A stretch of 62,188 bases of DNA from Legionellales bacterium (GTDB taxonomy: Bacteria > Pseudomonadota > Gammaproteobacteria > Legionellales > Legionellaceae). The notes under the pieces were generated by a model, which was not told the origin of the DNA, made no database searches, and saw nothing but the letters and a program-made list of their open reading frames with translations. Positions 1-9,285 of the stretch are shown piece after piece (the first letter of the stretch is position 1; each line of letters begins with the position of its first letter). The translations under genes were made by a program, and so were the position numbers. Location of the stretch: NCBI GenBank assembly GCA_026399195.1, contig JAPLRK010000059.1, forward strand, positions 1 through 62,188. The letters run 5' to 3'.

Positions 1-57
1 GGAGCAACTTGCCAAGCAGAAGCGCCGAATCCTAGTAGGGCAAGAACCTGCCCATTC

Positions 58-153
58 ATAATGAATAGCGTCTTTTCGACAGTGCGCGCAGAAAGATCTA
101 GTCAAAAACACCCGATTTTGCGCGCGCATTGTCGAAAAGACGCTATTCATTAT
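58..153. repeat. MITE-like 32-bp inverted repeat
   Basis: Bases 58-89 and 122-153 are reverse complements over 32 positions with a single G/T mismatch (82 against 129), separated by a 32-base loop. The whole unit is 96 bases. It could be a small non-autonomous mobile element or a strong hairpin in RNA. I see no clear target-site duplication. It lies just upstream of an unknown gene, whose open frame extends back through it. Confidence 0.8.
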
Positions 154-210
154 ACGATTCAAACCGAATTTATCAACAGGGTGAGAAGTGGCTTGTTCCC
201 CGGCATCACT

Positions 211-981
211 ATGGATGAAAGAAAAATAAAGTACGCAAAGACAAACATCACACGTGATGCTGGGGTGGAAATCAACCAACTTCCCAATCTGGATCTTGGA
301 TTTCCCCTGAAATTTGGTGACCTATCCATTGATTTGAAGTTGTCTATTTATGTAAACCGAACGCTACGCATAGGCGATTGTATTCAGAGATCAATGATGA
401 ATCGCCGATTACTTAATCGTGCAGCAATGTTTGAGCTAGAAACGCACGAGCTGTTTTCTTATGATTTAGGTTGGAGAGGATTTACCAATAAAACAGACGC
501 TCCGACGCATGACGACTGCGGTTATGCCCTTTATGATATGGCTATTGAACGTCATAAAAAAGAGCTCGATTCTTGCTGTCCTATCTTACGGAATGATTCA
601 CACTTCTGTGAAAAAATAGCCGAATTCTTTCGACCCACAGACACCATAGAGCAGCATGAACTTCGGCGCGAGGCCTTGGGATATGCTAGAAAAAGATTAA
701 TTAATAAAATAACTGAACTCAGCATCGGTTCTGGATATCACACAGAATCTAACCCAAAAAGTCAGTCCGAAGCGCTCATTTTCCAAGTCTTACTAAGCTT
801 TGGAATCGAATTACCACCTGACGCTTATTTCTCAAAAAAATCTGTACCTAAGCAAGCTTTCTTTCGCCCGATGCTGGGGGTTGATGTAGAAGAAAAAAGT
901 GAGGGGATGGTATTTGAATTGGAGTCGCCTGCAAGTTCTTGTCCTCCCTGCGCCAGTGGGGAGTATCGATCACCAAGTTAG
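211..981 (+). CDS. Hypothetical protein, about 256 aa
   Basis: I do not recognise this protein. The frame is open from 61, but the first 30 codons lie in the 58-153 inverted repeat and are unlikely to be coding. ATG 211 (MDERKIKYAK) or GTG 181 are the plausible starts; neither has a good ribosome site, and 181 has a weak ACAGG just before it. The product is soluble-looking and mixed in charge, with no signal peptide or membrane segment and a Cys pair near residue 121 (SCC). The last 15 or so residues (SPASSCPPCASGEY) are low-complexity and read into a dispersed repeat that carries the stop codon, so the original C-terminus may have been replaced. It could be a lineage-specific accessory or effector-like protein; that is a guess. 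Confidence 0.5.
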   Translation: MDERKIKYAKTNITRDAGVEINQLPNLDLGFPLKFGDLSIDLKLSIYVNRTLRIGDCIQRSMMNRRLLNRAAMFELETHELFSYDLGWRGFTNKTDAPTHDDCGYALYDMAIERHKKELDSCCPILRNDSHFCEKIAEFFRPTDTIEQHELRREALGYARKRLINKITELSIGSGYHTESNPKSQSEALIFQVLLSFGIELPPDAYFSKKSVPKQAFFRPMLGVDVEEKSEGMVFELESPASSCPPCASGEYRSPS

Positions 982-997
982 GATCGGAAGCGAAATT
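978..997 (+). repeat. Dispersed 20-base element, copy 1
   Basis: TTAGGATCGGAAGCGAAATT differs from the element's best form (TTAGGATCGGGAGCGAAATA) at two positions. It overlaps the stop codon of the preceding gene. Other copies lie at 2187-2199 (partial), 5351-5370 and 56459-56529. Confidence 0.7.
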
Positions 998-1089
998 ATG
1001 AGTTAACGGACAAGGTATATCAAGCTTGCCGAATGCATCTCGGAAGCAAAAAACATCTATTGAGACTTCCTCTTCTGTCAGGTTCATGA

Positions 1090-2181
1090 CTAAACATTAA
1101 ACCGAAAATGCATCACATCTCCATCACACACCACATATTCTTTGCCCTCAAGACGCAATTTACCAGCCTCTTTAGCACCACTTTCTCCAAGATAGGTGAT
1201 GAATGCTTCATAGGATATGACTTCCGCACGAATAAAACCCTTTTCAAAGTCTGTGTGAATCACACCTGCGGCTTCCGGAGCTGTGGCGCCGCGCCGCACA
1301 GTCCATGCCCTCACCTCTTTTACACCCGCTGTAAAATACGTTTGCAGGCCCAATAAATCATACCCTGCACGAATCACTCGATGTAACCCAGGCTCTACAA
1401 GCCCCAGATCCTTCATAAACTCAGCCCGCTCATCTTCCTCCATAGCGACTAACTCAGATTCGGTCGCTGCACATAATGGCAGCACTTGAGCGCCCTCGCT
1501 TGAAGCCAATTGCACGACTTTATCTAACAAAGGATTGTTCTCATAGCCATCGTCGTCCACATTCGCGACATAAAGCACGGGTTTTGCGGTCAACAAAAAC
1601 AAACGGCGGATCACCAAAAATTCATCTTCCAATAAATCCATCGTCCGCACAGGATGACCTTGATCTAAATGAACCTTGACTTTTTCTAACGTTTTTTGCT
1701 CAAAAAGCGCTTCTTTTTGACCTGCCCTTCCTAATTTACTAGCTTTATGCAAAGCCTTTTCGACGGTATCCAGATCAGCTAATGCCAACTCCGTATTCAC
1801 TACTTCGATGTCATGAATGGGATCAACACGCCCTGCCACATGAATCACATCCGAATGCTCAAAACAACGCACAACATGTGCGATGGCATCTGTTTCACGA
1901 ATATTTGCTAAAAATTTGTTTCCCAAGCCCTCGCCACTTGCAGCCCCCTTCACCAACCCCGCAATATCTACAAATTGCATCACGGCTGGCAACGTTTGCT
2001 GAGGATGGACTATCTCACTTAAACAATCTAACCGCGGATCAGGCACGGAAACCATCCCCACGTTAGGCTCAATAGTGCAAAAAGGATAATTGGCCGCAGC
2101 AATTCCTGCTTTCGTCAGCGTATTAAAAAGCGTGGATTTCCCTACATTAGGTAACCCTACAATTCCACATTTAAATCCCAT
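1090..2181 (-). CDS. ychF: Redox-responsive ATPase/GTPase YchF
   Basis: This is YchF (OLA1 family), a cytosolic Obg-related P-loop protein that binds ATP and GTP and associates with the ribosome. The P-loop [12 protein letters not shown] is at residues 8-19, the G3-type DIAGLVKGA near 70, and the C-terminal TGS domain ends in the characteristic [17 protein letters not shown]. The length of 363 aa equals the Escherichia coli protein. ATG 2181 is preceded by GGGAG; part of that ribosome site belongs to a partial copy of the dispersed 20-base element. pth lies 31 bases upstream in the same direction, the usual pth-ychF pairing. Confidence 0.97.
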   Translation of the reverse strand: MGFKCGIVGLPNVGKSTLFNTLTKAGIAAANYPFCTIEPNVGMVSVPDPRLDCLSEIVHPQQTLPAVMQFVDIAGLVKGAASGEGLGNKFLANIRETDAIAHVVRCFEHSDVIHVAGRVDPIHDIEVVNTELALADLDTVEKALHKASKLGRAGQKEALFEQKTLEKVKVHLDQGHPVRTMDLLEDEFLVIRRLFLLTAKPVLYVANVDDDGYENNPLLDKVVQLASSEGAQVLPLCAATESELVAMEEDERAEFMKDLGLVEPGLHRVIRAGYDLLGLQTYFTAGVKEVRAWTVRRGATAPEAAGVIHTDFEKGFIRAEVISYEAFITYLGESGAKEAGKLRLEGKEYVVCDGDVMHFRFNV

Positions 2182-2186
2182 GAGCT

Positions 2187-2199
2187 CTCCCGATCCTAA
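2187..2199 (-). repeat. Dispersed element, partial copy 2
   Basis: The minus strand reads TTAGGATCGGGAG, the first 13 bases of the 20-base element, between pth and ychF. Its GGGAG serves as the ribosome site of ychF. Thirteen identical bases could partly be chance, so this is weaker than the other copies. Confidence 0.45.
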
Positions 2200-2212
2200 T
2201 CATTAACAAAAA

Positions 2213-2719
2213 TCATTCACCATTCAGTTGGCTCATCGCTTTCATCACATCGCCCGCTAAAAGCATGGGAAGAATCGCCATCCCCCGAGAGAGAGCATCA
2301 TCAATCAATTGCCTATCAAGAGATGATGGTTTGGACAGCACGTAATTCAATACCAAATCTTTATGGCCTGGGTGGCCTATGCCTATCCGTAAACGATGAA
2401 AATCAGAATGACCCAATTGTTGGATCAAATCACGCAAGCCATTATGCCCCCCATGACCACCTCCGGTTTTAAGCTTGATACGCCCAACTGATAAATCCAA
2501 GTCATCATGAGCCACCAGCAGTTCATCCGGCTTAAAGGCATAAAACCGAGACAATTCGCAAACAGATGTGCCATTGTGATTCATAAAAACCAATGGTCGC
2601 AACATCTTGCATGACAGGCCGTTGAAGTCTAACTGCCCCACTTCTCCATGCATTTTTTTATCAACGCGAAACACTACCTGATGATGACTCGATACCGCGT
2701 CGACAAACCAGCCGCCTGA
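2213..2719 (-). pseudogene. pth: Peptidyl-tRNA hydrolase lacking its N-terminus
   Basis: Pth frees tRNA from stalled peptidyl-tRNA and is essential in most bacteria. Homology begins at SGGWFVD (2719), which aligns with AGAWFVD at about residue 22 of the E. coli enzyme, and continues to a normal end, with FMNHNG, HDDLDL, GGGHGGHNGL and FHRLRIGIGHPG intact. Everything before it is missing, including the GLGNPG strand with its Asn and the TRHN segment with the catalytic His (His20 in E. coli). In this frame a TGA stop follows seven codons upstream at 2726-2728, and the only in-frame start is GTG 2674. The upstream DNA is the rplY 3' end, whose frame runs into pth sequence. A deletion removed the rplY stop, the spacer and the first 20-odd pth codons. 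Either the gene is dead and another hydrolase exists, or the sequence has an error here. Confidence 0.85.
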
Positions 2720-3366
2720 GAAGCCTCAGCTGCGGCTTCCGCAGCTGCTTCGGCCTCGGAAGCTTCGGCCGCTTCCTCAATCAAGCCCGCTTTGTTCACA
2801 TGAATACTCACCACAGGGTGATCATGACCCCCGATCGTTGGATCAAGCGCCAAATGGACACCCTTTGGCAATTTGAGGTTCGACAGATGGATCACTTCAT
2901 CAATCACCAATGGAGCGAGATCTACTTCGATATATTCAGGTAAATATTGGGCTTGGCAACGAACTTCAACTTGTACCATGGTGTGGTTGACCATACCACC
3001 CTCTTTCACACCCAGAGATTCCTCTTCGTTGATAAAATGCAAGGGAACCATTCGAACCAAAACATCTTTGGCAGAAACACGCTGCAAATCCATATGTAAA
3101 ATCAAAGGTTTATAAGGATGCCGTTGTAAAGCTTTGAGAATCACTCGTTCCGCTTTTCCATCGATACTCATCTCAAAAACACTAGAATAGATACTTTCGG
3201 CGTCAAGCGCTTTCATCACTTTGTTGTGAACAAGGTGAAGCATTTGAGAGGGTTTATCGCCACCATATAAAATGGCCGGAATTTTATTATCAAAACGACG
3301 TAGGCGGCGGCTCGCACCTTTCCCCTTGTCTAATCTTGTTTCAGCTTCTAAAAGAATTGATGACAT
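2674..3366 (-). CDS. rplY: 50S ribosomal protein L25 (CTC form), altered tail
   Basis: L25 binds 5S rRNA in the large ribosomal subunit; this is the long CTC/TL5 form with a C-terminal beta domain. The N-terminal domain has KGKGASRRLRR and ALQRHPYKPLILHMDLQRV, and the CTC domain has VEVRCQAQYLPEYIEVDL and LSNLKLPKGV. ATG 3366 is chosen because GGAG lies 8 bases before it; upstream in-frame codons are not conserved. After an Ala/Glu-rich tail typical of the family, the last dozen residues (AAGLSTRYRVIIR) are pth DNA read out of frame, so the native stop codon is lost. The protein is probably still functional. It is divergent from rplU. Confidence 0.93.
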   Translation of the reverse strand: MSSILLEAETRLDKGKGASRRLRRFDNKIPAILYGGDKPSQMLHLVHNKVMKALDAESIYSSVFEMSIDGKAERVILKALQRHPYKPLILHMDLQRVSAKDVLVRMVPLHFINEEESLGVKEGGMVNHTMVQVEVRCQAQYLPEYIEVDLAPLVIDEVIHLSNLKLPKGVHLALDPTIGGHDHPVVSIHVNKAGLIEEAAEASEAEAAAEAAAEASQAAGLSTRYRVIIR

Positions 3367-3411
3367 TTCATGATCTCCAAAAAAAAAATTCACATCACCT
3401 TGCGACCAAGC

Positions 3412-3440
3412 GATGTATGATTTGCACGAATGTTAAACAA
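3412..3440 (-). promoter_or_regulatory. Candidate rplY promoter
   Basis: On the minus strand TTGTTT, a 17-base spacer and TACATC lie about 46 bases before the rplY start. The match to the sigma-70 consensus is only moderate. Confidence 0.3.
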
Positions 3441-3486
3441 AAACATCCTGCAAGGGAGGCGTATTCTACAATAAATTCAAATCAAC

Positions 3487-3515
3487 TTGAAGTCATCGCT
3501 GATATTTAATAGAAT
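3487..3515 (+). promoter_or_regulatory. Sigma-70-type promoter of rplU-rpmA
   Basis: TTGAAG (3487-3492) and TAGAAT (3510-3515) are separated by exactly 17 bases. Transcription would begin near 3522, inside the open frame upstream of ATG 3549, which supports 3549 as the rplU start. Confidence 0.65.
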
Positions 3516-3548
3516 GTGGCACTTTATAAAGGCGAGTTGGAGAAAATT

Positions 3549-3860
3549 ATGTATGCGGTCATAAAAACCGGCGGTAAGCAATACCGCGTGAAAGAAGGCG
3601 ATGTCCTCAAGTTAGAACAACTCGCTGTCGAAGTAGGCAGCACTGTAGAATTTTTAGAAATTCTGATGTTGGTCGATGGTGATACGATTGTCTGTGGTAC
3701 CCCTTTCATTGCGAAAGCAATGGTCAAGGCTGAAGTACTTGAGCAAGGTCGTCATAAAAAAATCAAGATCATCAAATTTCGTCGTCGTAAGCACCACATG
3801 AAACAAATGGGCCATCGACAAAATTACACGCAAGTAAGAATCACTGCAATCACTCAGTAA
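3549..3860 (+). CDS. rplU: 50S ribosomal protein L21
   Basis: L21 is a 23S rRNA-binding protein of the large subunit. ATG 3549 gives the standard 103 residues starting MYAVIKTGGKQYRVKEGD, with GGAG a few bases before it. The C-terminal basic region FRRRKHHMKQMGHRQNYTQV is the family signature. It is followed after 12 bases by rpmA and then obgE, the conserved rplU-rpmA-obgE operon. Confidence 0.97.
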   Translation: MYAVIKTGGKQYRVKEGDVLKLEQLAVEVGSTVEFLEILMLVDGDTIVCGTPFIAKAMVKAEVLEQGRHKKIKIIKFRRRKHHMKQMGHRQNYTQVRITAITQ

Positions 3861-3872
3861 GCGGAGCTCGTT

Positions 3873-4145
3873 ATGGCACATAAAAAAGCAGGCGGCAGTA
3901 CTCGTAATGGTCGCGATTCCAATCCTAAATTCCTTGGCGTGAAACGCTATGGGGGTCAATTGGTTCAAGCTGGCGAAATCATCGTTCGACAACGAGGTAC
4001 GCGTTTCCATCCAGGCGAGGGTGTGGGCTTAGGCCGAGATCACACCTTATTTGCGCTGATGGCGGGGATTGTGAAGTTCATTACCAAGGGACCAAAACAA
4101 CGACAGTTTGTTGTCATTTCCCCTGCTGTTTCTGAACAAGTATAA
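3873..4145 (+). CDS. rpmA: 50S ribosomal protein L27
   Basis: L27 lies near the peptidyl-transferase centre. The N-terminus [16 protein letters not shown] is canonical, so no leader needs removing, and [11 protein letters not shown]-like sequence ([18 protein letters not shown]) follows. The length of 90 aa is slightly above the usual 85 because of the C-terminal tail. GGAG precedes the ATG. Confidence 0.97.
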   Translation: MAHKKAGGSTRNGRDSNPKFLGVKRYGGQLVQAGEIIVRQRGTRFHPGEGVGLGRDHTLFALMAGIVKFITKGPKQRQFVVISPAVSEQV

Positions 4146-4167
4146 CTTATTCATGCACAGCGCCTAA

Positions 4168-5311
<1,144 letters not shown>

Positions 5312-5340
<29 letters not shown>

Positions 5341-6337
5341 GTGAGTCTCCTATTTCGCTCCCGATCCTAAGTTCTAACCATTCAAACATGTTCTCTTGTG
5401 TAGGACCTAAAGCCGCATCCATACTTTGCATACAAACAAATGCCACGTTCTTATTCCGTTCGGCTTTTACCAAACGCCGCTCAATTTTATGGGGCGAATG
5501 ACAAGCCCCGTTAACAGTCACTGAACCCATTCGCCTATCTAACACCACTAGGTGTTGTTTCAATGCCAAATGTGCCATCAACGCCACTATCGAATATTGT
5601 TGATCAGAACGAAAGCGATATTTTAAATTTTGAGAGAGAATCTCAGGATATGTTTGAAAATAATCATCAAAGGACTTTTTTTTCAAGGGGATTGGCTCAT
5701 GAGGCAGGTGAAAGTAGCGAGTACCCCATCCAGCCAATCGAGCCGTGCGCTCCTGCAATGCGCGAAAGAAATCAATGTTTTTGAGAGGGATTGTGATTTT
5801 AAAAGCGCGCTCAAACCCTCGTTTGAACACCTCCCACCTCTTTTGTTCAGACTGAGTTTTCCAGGTTCCTCGAAGAACACATTTCCCCTCCTGAAAAAAA
5901 TCCAGGGGAGTGACAGGACGTATCAAGAAACAATCATCATTAAAATAGATAAACCGTTCTGATAACCCTTTGATACGCCATAACATACTTTCAATGGTCA
6001 AACTATTAAAGGTAGGTAAATGCTCCTCAAACCCACGAAAAATATCTCGATGGTCAATCAGTTTTATTTTTTTGCCGAAAGAGGTTTTGGCCCATTGATC
6101 CCTATCTTTAGGGATCTGCTCATCGGTGACAATATAAATTGTACGTACCCAGGGAGCAAACCGTGCGATAGAACGCACACAGTAATCGATTTCACCACAT
6201 TGATTAAAACGAGTAGGCGCCGCTGCTTCAGGGCGTTTGATCCCCATAGCGGCTAAACACTGAGCTAATTTCTTAGCATGCACTTGGTCTTCACCATCTA
6301 CCCAGGTGATGACCACATCGATGGATTCACCAGACAT
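5312..6337 (-). CDS. Stealth-family sugar-phosphate transferase
   Basis: Stealth proteins are D-hexose-1-phosphoryltransferases that build phosphate-linked surface polysaccharides. The order of conserved regions is clear: CR1 IDVVITWVDGED at the start, CR2 with FNQCGEIDYCVRSIARFAPW, IYIVTDEQIP and RFIYFNDDCFL, and a CR3-like segment HLPHEPIPLKKKSFDDYF. ATG 6337 is chosen because GGGGAG lies 8 bases before it. About 341 aa. The last 20 or so residues (LRIGSEIGDSHGHCH) are encoded by the dispersed 20-base element and the start of the cinA relic, so the original end seems to have been replaced. It stands alone, without other polysaccharide genes nearby. Confidence 0.85.
5351..5370 (-). repeat. 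Dispersed 20-base element, copy 3
   Basis: The minus strand reads TTAGGATCGGGAGCGAAATA exactly. It sits at the junction between the Stealth gene and the cinA relic and is translated as LRIGSEI in the Stealth frame. Confidence 0.75.
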
Positions 6338-6347
6338 CCAAATCACT

Positions 6348-6380
6348 CCCCGTACAAACCCCATACAAACACATACGGGG
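6348..6380 (-). promoter_or_regulatory. Hairpin over the Stealth ribosome site
   Basis: CCCCGTA (6348-6354) and TACGGGG (6374-6380) pair with a 19-base loop. In the minus-strand RNA the 3' arm contains most of the GGGGAG ribosome site of the Stealth gene. It could modulate translation or end the lipoprotein transcript; there is no U tract. Confidence 0.35.
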
Positions 6381-6399
6381 TTGTATTCGAAGATAATGC

Positions 6400-6606
6400 T
6401 TATTGAGGAGCAGGAGCTTCACCAGCAGGAGCTTCGCCAGCAGGAGCTGCCGGTTGCACTGCAGGTTGTACTTCAGGCTGAGCTGCTGGTTGTGTTGCAG
6501 TTTGAGCTTCTGATGGTGCTGCAGGTTGTTTTGGCGCTTCTGAACCGCAAGCCGTCAATAGGACAGCCATGATGCTTACCATCACCCATGATGCGATCTG
6601 TTTCAT
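6400..6606 (-). CDS. Small Pro/Ala-rich lipoprotein
   Basis: A 68-residue secreted lipoprotein. The signal peptide MKQIASWVMVSIMAVLLTAC ends in a lipobox (LLTAC), so Cys20 should be acylated. The mature part is almost only Pro, Ala, Gln, Glu and Gly, with near-repeats of AAQPEVQPAVQPAAPAGEAP, and is probably disordered. GAGGGAGAAAAG lies before the ATG. Function unknown. It is divergent from mutS. Confidence 0.8.
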   Translation of the reverse strand: MKQIASWVMVSIMAVLLTACGSEAPKQPAAPSEAQTATQPAAQPEVQPAVQPAAPAGEAPAGEAPAPQ

Positions 6607-6640
6607 ACTTTTCTCCCTCGTTGTGTTTTAAACCATGACT

Positions 6641-6668
6641 AGTCTAACAAAATTCCACATATTGTGAA
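6641..6668 (-). promoter_or_regulatory. Candidate lipoprotein promoter
   Basis: The minus strand has TTCACA, a 16-base spacer and TAGACT, about 35 bases before the lipoprotein start. Confidence 0.45.
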
Positions 6669-6696
6669 GGAGTTAACTCTATTTTTTTTCTCATAA

Positions 6697-6725
6697 CTGA
6701 CATATCTTGAGATCCTTGCTAGAAT
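6697..6725 (+). promoter_or_regulatory. mutS promoter
   Basis: CTGACA (6697-6702), a 17-base spacer and TAGAAT (6720-6725) form a good sigma-70 promoter. RNA would start near 6732, after ATG 6727, so the mutS start must be the next ATG at 6754. Confidence 0.6.
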
Positions 6726-6753
6726 CATGGCACATTTCACAACAGTTAACATC

Positions 6754-9285
6754 ATGCCTGAACATCACACACCAATGATGCAGCAGTACTTACGCATCAA
6801 ATCCCAACATCCGGAGATGCTTTTACTCTATCGCATGGGCGATTTCTATGAATTATTTTATGACGATGCGAAAAAAGCCGCTCACCTATTAGATATCACC
6901 TTAACCCATCGCGGGTCGTCCGCAGGTCGTCCAATTCCTATGGCGGGGGTCCCCTACCATGCTGTTGAAAACTACCTAGCGCGATTGTTAAAAAAAGGGG
7001 AATCAGTCGCTATGTGTGAGCAAATTGGTGATCCCGCTACCAGCAAAGGGCCTGTTGACCGAGAAGTCACCCGCATCATCACGCCCGGCACGATCACTGA
7101 TGAAGCCCTGCTCGATGCCAAACGCGACAGCTTATTACTAGCCATTTCCTCACAAAACCCACAGTTTGGTCTTGCGTGGGTTGATTTGAGTGGAGGTCGT
7201 TTTCATTTATTACAAGTTCAAGACGAGGCGAGACTCATCTCCGAAATTCGGCGCTTACAACCCGCTGAAATATTACTGGCAGAGCACTTTCCTCAAACCT
7301 CCTTTCACAGTGACCCCATCGTTAAAATCCGACCTTCCTGGGATTTTGATTTAAAAAGAGCGCAAAATTTGCTCCGTGAACAATTCAAAACCCGTGACTT
7401 AAAAGCTTTTGGAGAGCATGATTACCCATTGGCCCACCAGGCCGCAGGCGCTTTATTGGCTTATTTGCAAACCACACAACGTCAAGCACTTCCTCATTTA
7501 ACAAGCCTTACCCTCGAACACGGTCATGAAGTTCTAGAATTGGATGCTGCAACTCAGAGACATTTAGAATTATTTGAAAACACAGAGGGGGGTCGTAACC
7601 ATAGTTTATTGGCTATTTTAGACCACACAGCATGTGCCATGGGAGGTCGTCTTCTCAAACGTTGGTTAGGTCGACCCCTTCGAGACCATGGGGTTCTACA
7701 TGATCGTTTTCTTGCGATCCGAGAGATCCTCGAAAAGCAACAAATGACACCGCTCCACACCCTACTCTCTCAGGTAGCAGATGTGCAACGGATCACCACC
7801 CGTATCGCTTTAAAGTCAGCTCGCCCAAGAGATTTGATTCATTTGAGACAAACTTTAGGATTACTCCCCGTATGTGCGGAGGCTTTGAGTCAAAATCAAT
7901 CCTCCTTGATCCAAGCCATAAACCAACATTTAACCCCATTGCCTCATCTACACGAGTTACTATTGAGTGCGTTCAATGACAATCCCCCTACCCTAATCCG
8001 TGACGGTGGCGTCATTGCACCGCTTTTTGATGAGATTTTAGATGACCTTCGAGAGCTCAGCGAAAATGCAACAGACCAATTGCTCACCCTTGAAGCTGAA
8101 GAAAAAAAACGTTCGGGATTATCCTCATTAAAATTTGGATTCAATCGGGTACATGGGTATTACATTGAACTATCTCATGCGCAAGCAGAAAAAGTCCCTC
8201 CAAATTATCGTCGATTGCAAACTTTAAAAAACGTTGAACGCTATATCACTGAAGAATTAAAAGCTTTCGAGGAACGTGTATTAACGGCCCAAGTCAAAGC
8301 CTTGGCGCGTGAAAAGTGGCTTTATGACAACGTGCTCGAAGAAGTGCAACAATCTATGGAAGAGCTCAGGCTTATGGCCGATGCCTTCAGCCAAATCGAT
8401 GTTTTAAATACTCTGGCCCAACGTGCCCACGCTTTAAATTGGCAATGCCCAGACTTAGTTTCAGAACCAGGCATTGACATCGCCCTTGGCCGACATCCGG
8501 TGATTGAAGATGTGTTAAAAGAACGATTCATTCCCAATGACCTACACTTAGAACCATCTCGTCACCTCTTATTGATCACAGGACCCAACATGGGGGGAAA
8601 GTCTACCTACATGCGTCAAAATGCAGTGATCATTCTACTTGCCCATATCGGCAGCTTTGTCCCCGCTGCGTCTGCGCGCATAGGTCCCATCGACAAAATA
8701 TTTACGCGCATTGGTGCCAGTGATGATCTGGCCAGAGGTCGTTCTACTTTTATGGTGGAAATGTCTGAAACTGCGCATATTTTAAGACAAGCCACCGCTC
8801 AAAGCTTAGTCCTCATCGATGAAATTGGTCGAGGAACAAGCACCCATGATGGGATGGCCTTAGCCTATGCCTGTTGTTCATATCTTGCCAATACGATCCA
8901 AGCTTATACCTTATTCTCAACGCATTATTTTGAGTTGACGGCCCTACCTGAAACTTGCCCCTCCATTCGTAATGTCCATTTACAAGCAGCGCTTGGCTCT
9001 CAAGGCATCGTATTTCTATATCAAGTCGAAGAAGGCCCCGCTTCCCGAAGTTATGGCCTAGAGGTTGCAGCCCTTGCTGGAATCCCAGAAGAAGTCTTAA
9101 AGCAAGCAACCCTTCATCTACAACAAACCCAAGCACAACCCATCACCTACCAACCTACTCCCGCTACCCTTTCACCCTTATTACATCCTTTGGCAAATCT
9201 GAATGTCGATGACTTATCTCCTCGAGAAGCGCTCGATCTCATCTACCGGCTAAAAGCATTGGATATGACAGAACAACCATGTTAA
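6754..9285 (+). CDS. mutS: DNA mismatch repair protein MutS
   Basis: MutS recognises mismatches and recruits Mut[18 protein letters not shown] and the mismatch-wedge motif GDFYELF lie at the N-terminus; the core, lever and clamp domains follow. The ATPase domain near residues 600-740 has [14 protein letters not shown] (Walker A), DEIGRGTST (Walker B) and the STHYFEL motif, and the C-terminus has the dimerising tail. With ATG 6754 the length is 843 aa, close to the E. coli 853. ATG 6727 is also in frame but lies upstream of the predicted transcript start. There is no Shine-Dalgarno site before 6754 and the leader is only about 20 bases. It overlaps the tamA start by 7 bases. Confidence 0.95.
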   Translation: MPEHHTPMMQQYLRIKSQHPEMLLLYRMGDFYELFYDDAKKAAHLLDITLTHRGSSAGRPIPMAGVPYHAVENYLARLLKKGESVAMCEQIGDPATSKGPVDREVTRIITPGTITDEALLDAKRDSLLLAISSQNPQFGLAWVDLSGGRFHLLQVQDEARLISEIRRLQPAEILLAEHFPQTSFHSDPIVKIRPSWDFDLKRAQNLLREQFKTRDLKAFGEHDYPLAHQAAGALLAYLQTTQRQALPHLTSLTLEHGHEVLELDAATQRHLELFENTEGGRNHSLLAILDHTACAMGGRLLKRWLGRPLRDHGVLHDRFLAIREILEKQQMTPLHTLLSQVADVQRITTRIALKSARPRDLIHLRQTLGLLPVCAEALSQNQSSLIQAINQHLTPLPHLHELLLSAFNDNPPTLIRDGGVIAPLFDEILDDLRELSENATDQLLTLEAEEKKRSGLSSLKFGFNRVHGYYIELSHAQAEKVPPNYRRLQTLKNVERYITEELKAFEERVLTAQVKALAREKWLYDNVLEEVQQSMEELRLMADAFSQIDVLNTLAQRAHALNWQCPDLVSEPGIDIALGRHPVIEDVLKERFIPNDLHLEPSRHLLLITGPNMGGKSTYMRQNAVIILLAHIGSFVPAASARIGPIDKIFTRIGASDDLARGRSTFMVEMSETAHILRQATAQSLVLIDEIGRGTSTHDGMALAYACCSYLANTIQAYTLFSTHYFELTALPETCPSIRNVHLQAALGSQGIVFLYQVEEGPASRSYGLEVAALAGIPEEVLKQATLHLQQTQAQPITYQPTPATLSPLLHPLANLNVDDLSPREALDLIYRLKALDMTEQPC

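Noticed and set aside
848-1087. 79-codon minus-strand frame starting 3 bases after the ychF stop
   Set aside because: It overlaps the better-supported plus-strand gene and has no recognisable motif. Its last part is antisense to the low-complexity end of that gene. No ribosome site was seen.
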